Shown piece by piece: positions 43,044-47,114 of a DNA stretch of 47,114 nucleotides. Below the pieces are notes generated by a model that worked only from the letters and a program-made list of their open reading frames with translations, was not told where the DNA came from and did no database searches. Within the stretch, counting starts at the first letter, position 1, and every line of letters begins with the position of its first letter. The translations under genes were made by a program, and so were the position numbers. Location: the NCBI GenBank assembly GCA_015852425.1, contig JAAAIG010000181.1, positions 260 through 47,373 on the forward strand, read 5' to 3'. The stretch comes from Gryganskiella cystojenkinii. Lineage: Eukaryota > Mortierellomycota > Mortierellomycetes > Mortierellales > Mortierellaceae.

Positions 43044-46000
43044 TCAACGCTGCTGCTGTTGCTGCTGCCTCCTGACAAACGGATTGGTACTAGGGTGTAA
43101 ACTCGAAAGCGCTTGACTGAGATCGATACTCTCGGATGGGTGTCGACCATGACCCCCTCTTTCAGTCAATTCCAGCTCATCCAAATCCCTCTGGCGAATC
43201 GAGCCTTGCTGTTGTTGGTTCTGTTGGTAATACTGCATCGGGGATAGGAAATCGTTATTCCCTCGGGTAAATTGTTGCTGCTGATCCTGACTATGGGTTT
43301 GATTTTGATCCATTTCGAAAAACAGGGTCTGATCGCTTTCACTCCGTCGGTTGTTATGTGGGACGCCTCCCGCTGAGGTGTCTCCAGGCAATGACCCCAT
43401 CGCCGTTGCTGCATCTTCACTCGAGACTCCGTCGAACGGATATTGTTCGCGCTGCTGCTGATGGTAATGATGTTGATCCGAGAGACTGGCCATGGACAAG
43501 TTCCTCATAGGCAAGATCGATCCAAGACCCGAACTACTACCCGAGGAATAAAGTTGATGGGCTTGTTGTTTACCACCATGACTACCACCGCCGCCTGTAC
43601 TGCTCTCAAACAAGCTGAACCAGTACAACAGTCGTTCCTCATCTCGGACTTGGAGCAGGAAATCGTATCGGCCAGTGCCAATCACCCTCATGATATACGC
43701 ACCAGGCTCTCGAGCGTGGATGAAAACTGATACGTAAGAGAATGTTCTACCAGTATCTGGTTTTCCCTACAAGTAGGAGAGGAAGAGAGATGAGGGAGTT
43801 AATGCCTTTTTTTCACGGGCAGTTTGCTGTTCAAGACTGAGACGTTAAGAGAGAGGGACTTACCACCTCAAAGCAAGTAAAGTAGCGACCGCCCGGGTAC
43901 AGGATCACGCGTCGCATACACCAGCTCGACAAGAATGAAAAGTACCGGTTCTGGAACTTGATACCCATGTAGCCCATATGCGATTCCGTTAATGTGTTAT
44001 CGATACCACCCTTACTATCATCCAAGGTCCCGACACTTCCCTTGCGACCCCCTGGCAAGTGAATACTACTCGCATTCGCGGATCCACCTGACAGGGCTGC
44101 TGAAGTCACACCAGGTCCCAGAACTGCGAGGTTGCCGGCACTGTTCATCCATCCTGCTGTGGCATTACTATAAAGGAACCCGTCCAGAGAGCTATCATGG
44201 TTGGGATCGCCGTCAATACCTACTCCACTGCTATTGCCGCCAAGGCCCAGATGGGCGCCTCCAAGGTCCATCTCTGCAGCTGCAGCGGCGCGCTGTTGGG
44301 ATCGTTCGATCTGAGTAAAAAGTTCCCAGAGTTTTGGGAGAAAGAGGAACATAAGCGAAAAGGTGGTTCCGAACAAGATGACGACCGTAGAAAGGAAAAA
44401 CTTTGTGAGGAATTGGTCCTGGGGTAAAAAGACGGTTGGCATTGCGAGGCAGCCACACAGGAGGATGTTACTATTGAACAAGGTGTGACGCAGAATGGTC
44501 AGAGTTTTTGTGCGACGGCGGCACATAATAACAAAGGATACCTGACAATGACTTACTAGACAACAAAAGCGATCTGTCGACACTCATTGTAATTGGCGGC
44601 GACGTTCCGGTTCTTGTACGCGAGAAAGACGGCTACGAGGAGGAGAGCGGCATTATAGACGAACAGGATCACAAAGAAGGGGGTGCTGGGTCCACTTTGG
44701 TTATTGCAAGTCCAGTAAGTTGTGAAATCTGGGGCAGTGATCTGTTGGAGCATCGGGGGTGTTTTAGTGAACCAGACGACCATGATGACCTGAAGATGAA
44801 AAAGAAGAAGAGAAAAAAAGAATTTAGTCAGGGTTGCTTTCGTGGCTTTTATCTCCTCAAAAAAAGTCTCATTTCCGACTTTGTAGCTCACCAAGTTAAC
44901 CAGGAGCAAGGTACCGACAATCTTGAGTAAATGAGAATCTCGAATGACCCGTTTCGTTACGTAGATGTTGTGAAAGATTCTATAGACTCGGAAATTCTTG
45001 GCTACAATGTTGCTCACGACCAAGACGAAGCCGACGTTGAGTGTGAAGGGTCGGACCATGCAGATGTTGTTTGTCGGGATATCCAGGCCCATGACTACCG
45101 AGATGTACAAAAAGATGAAGCCCAAGAGTTCCAGACAGCAAAACAACGGACTAGATGACCAGGCACGATTTTGGTTAGAAGAGCAGCATAATAGCATGCC
45201 AGCGTAATAACAAAATAACGTTTACTTCATCAATCGCTTGTTATTCTTTACCTGGAAGCTTTGATGACTTGTGTATCCCTGTAAACGACCACCATCAACA
45301 TGGTCAGCAACGAGAACAAGACACTTAACCCTGCGACAGAAATAATCACCATCCCGATACTCGAGCCAAACTTTGGGTTCAAGATCTCCAAAGGCGCCGA
45401 ATCCACAGGGGCATTAAAAGTTCCGTCGTAATACATGGGTGGCGAAGAAAGGTTAAAGACGCCAGAGTACGAGGTGCCAATCGTGATGACCTTGGAGTTT
45501 TGGAAATTGTAAAGGATAAAATTTCCATACACGACATCTCCATTTTCGTCAAAGACCATAGGCCCGGCTGGGCCTGTGTAGTTTGTATTCATGTTGAGCG
45601 GTTTGAGTTTCGGACCAAGTTTCCCGGCAGCCAGCAGGTGAAGTCCGGTCCAGTTCCCCTGGACGGCGTTTGCGAACCCTTGACCCATGACCATCATGCA
45701 TGAATAGGCTTGACTAATAAGAAATGAAGCGAATTTTTGATGTTTGTTAAAAAATAATAGGACTGATGCTTGCCTAGCCGTAAAAATGCGTGGAGAGGCG
45801 TCTTTTTTCCTGTTCTTACGCTTCGTTGCTTGAGATATCACGTTGACCAGCATACGGATAACTATTAGAGAAACAGTATGAAGGAATTACAATTCAGCAT
45901 CCATAGTTGTCCTTCCGACACGGAGAAATACCCAAGAGATTCTTGGCGGTTCATTACCTTGTGGGGTCCAGGGCTGCCCATTTGTCCAAGAATTGTTCGT

Positions 46001-47053
46001 AAGGAGTGTATCCGTGAAGCTTCAGCAAGTTGTCAAACATGAATAGGCCATTGAGTTGCTGAGGGTTCAAGGTCGAGTTAGCTCCTAAGAGAGGCTCTGT
46101 GATCTGATTAATCGCCAACCAGACATAATCCTTCGAAACCAGACCCTTGTTTCTAGTAACAGTAAAATATAAACAGTAGAGAAGACATCCTTAACACCCA
46201 TGCGCAGCCGACTCGGCAATCGTATAGTCATTCAAGAGAGGACCTAGGTCTTACACTGCCTCGATCATCAAGCGAATCTGAGGGACACCCACTGCAGCGA
46301 TGAGAACGATCCGTTGACCTGAATCCTCGAGCGCATCTAGTGCTGGACCGACATCTGAGGACGCGCCCATCTCCCAGAACGCACGTCGGTACCCGATCTG
46401 AATATTTTTCTTTGCTGCCCAGAATGCGATATTGTCCATCACTATCCAAATTGTGATTTAAAAAAGTTAACAGAACAGTCTTTTTCATCGACGACCTTAT
46501 CAATGACAGAGCTGGGCTGACGCGCTTACTCTGAGAACCGAGTGAATCGCCTGTATAAAAGACCGCGATCGTCTTCCACCCCCGACTCGCCACAAAGTTG
46601 ACCATGACCTGGCCAAACATCAATTCTGTGGGGATTGTCCTGAAGAAGTAACTATAATCATCCTTGCTCGAGAGTTGTGCTAATAAAAAAAAAAAAATGA
46701 AAGTGGCGGTATGTGTCAGTAATCGAACTAAGATGCTGCAAGTCAGTAAAATCGAGAGAATCCCCTGGACCAACTTACTTGAGCCCGCAGAGAAGGAACA
46801 CTGAGGGATCGACAGCCTGCTAGTAAGCAATGCCGATTGAACAGATAGAGCACTGCTAACATCTCCGATCACGCCTGAGACGCCTCCGTTGGTCTGTAGT
46901 AGAGAGACAGTCGAGAATATTGCCTGGGCAGCACCCGAGTTTTCCGGGTCGAGACCATTAAAGGAATCCTTGAGGACCAAGGTTACAAAGGCACCTGGAA
47001 TCAGTTGGTTTGCATTAATCTCACTCACAGCCAATCGGATGGCTGAAGTGCCA
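43044..47053 (-). CDS. GABA-B-like class C GPCR with PH-like C-terminal domain (5' partial)
   Basis: Ten visible exons in coding order: 47053-46779, 46679-46530, 46441-46255, 46152-45958, 45861-45820, 45713-45252, 45150-44892, 44789-44557, 44470-43864, 43766-43044; 1043 residues with the 5' end beyond the window. Residues 1-~395 are a periplasmic-binding/ANF receptor domain (AVSEINANQLIPG, GVIGDVSSALSVQSALL, FFRTIPTELMFGQVMV, GWKTIAVFYTGDSLGS). No cysteine-rich domain follows, as in GABA-B receptors. Seven membrane segments lie at about 403-427, 438-459, 469-490, 511-531, 560-583, 596-616 and 626-646. VYNILLCG and the post-TM7 FLPKLWELF match the 7TM_3 family. The ~400-residue tail contains a PH-like fold (~764-858) and Gln/Ser-rich sequence. 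The receptor probably senses an amino acid or related small molecule; the ligand is unknown. Confidence 0.92.
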
Positions 47054-47114
47054 CTATTACGATTACGAGAAAGGCATGGGAGCGATATAAAAAAGGAAAA
47101 GGGTCAGGTATCGC

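Overview
The window is nuclear DNA of a filamentous fungus. Most genes are split by short GT-AG introns, promoters are pyrimidine-rich, introns carry long poly-T tracts, and the gene set is typically fungal (SCH9, GFA1 for chitin precursors, HIR1, MCM6, uS5). A GABA-B-like class C receptor and the overall style suggest an early-diverging lineage, most likely Mortierella-type Mucoromycota. That placement is an inference from gene content, not a phylogeny.

Layout. 1-245: 3' end of an unrecognised gene. 674-2392 (+): UBE2G1/Ubc7-type E2. 2610-4496 (-): START/SRPBCC-type protein with a long acidic tail. It is divergent from 5187-8669 (+), MCM6, which has a MluI cell-cycle box upstream. 9460-11902 (-): SCH9 AGC kinase with a C2 domain; its 5' end is lost at a run of Ns. 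13089-14483 (+): secreted Shewanella-like phosphatase. 14569-17243 (-): ER/Golgi GH47 alpha-mannosidase. A 2.7 kb gap leads to 19980-22741 (+), GFA1, with a GC-AG intron. 23693-25115 (+): ribosomal protein uS5. 26320-28693 (+): MINPP-type histidine phosphatase with a 13-nt microexon in its active-site motif. 28910-29889 (-): small LysM protein with a probable GPI tail.

The stretch 29890-33467 is gene-poor. It holds a candidate metallothionein-like gene (30900-31076, +), a lineage-specific gene with decayed repeated sequence upstream (31388-32309, -) and tRNA-Leu(CAA) (32987-33069, +). Then follow 33468-35410 (+), a Baeyer-Villiger-type flavin monooxygenase; 35745-39774 (+), HIR1/HIRA; 39952-41467 (+), a Gfd2/YDR514C-like DEDD-fold protein; 41735-42380 (-), a serine-rich unknown; and 43044-47053 (-), a class C GPCR open at its 5' end whose tail contains a PH-like fold.

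Neighbours do not form an operon or an obvious cluster. Functions span ubiquitination, replication, TOR-linked signalling, N-glycan trimming, chitin precursor supply, translation, phosphate release, chromatin assembly and nutrient sensing. The less ordinary parts are the GPCR-PH architecture, the tiny Cys-rich gene, the decaying lineage-specific locus, and the very small exons. All exon boundaries were worked out by eye from splice signals, reading-frame phase and family similarity.
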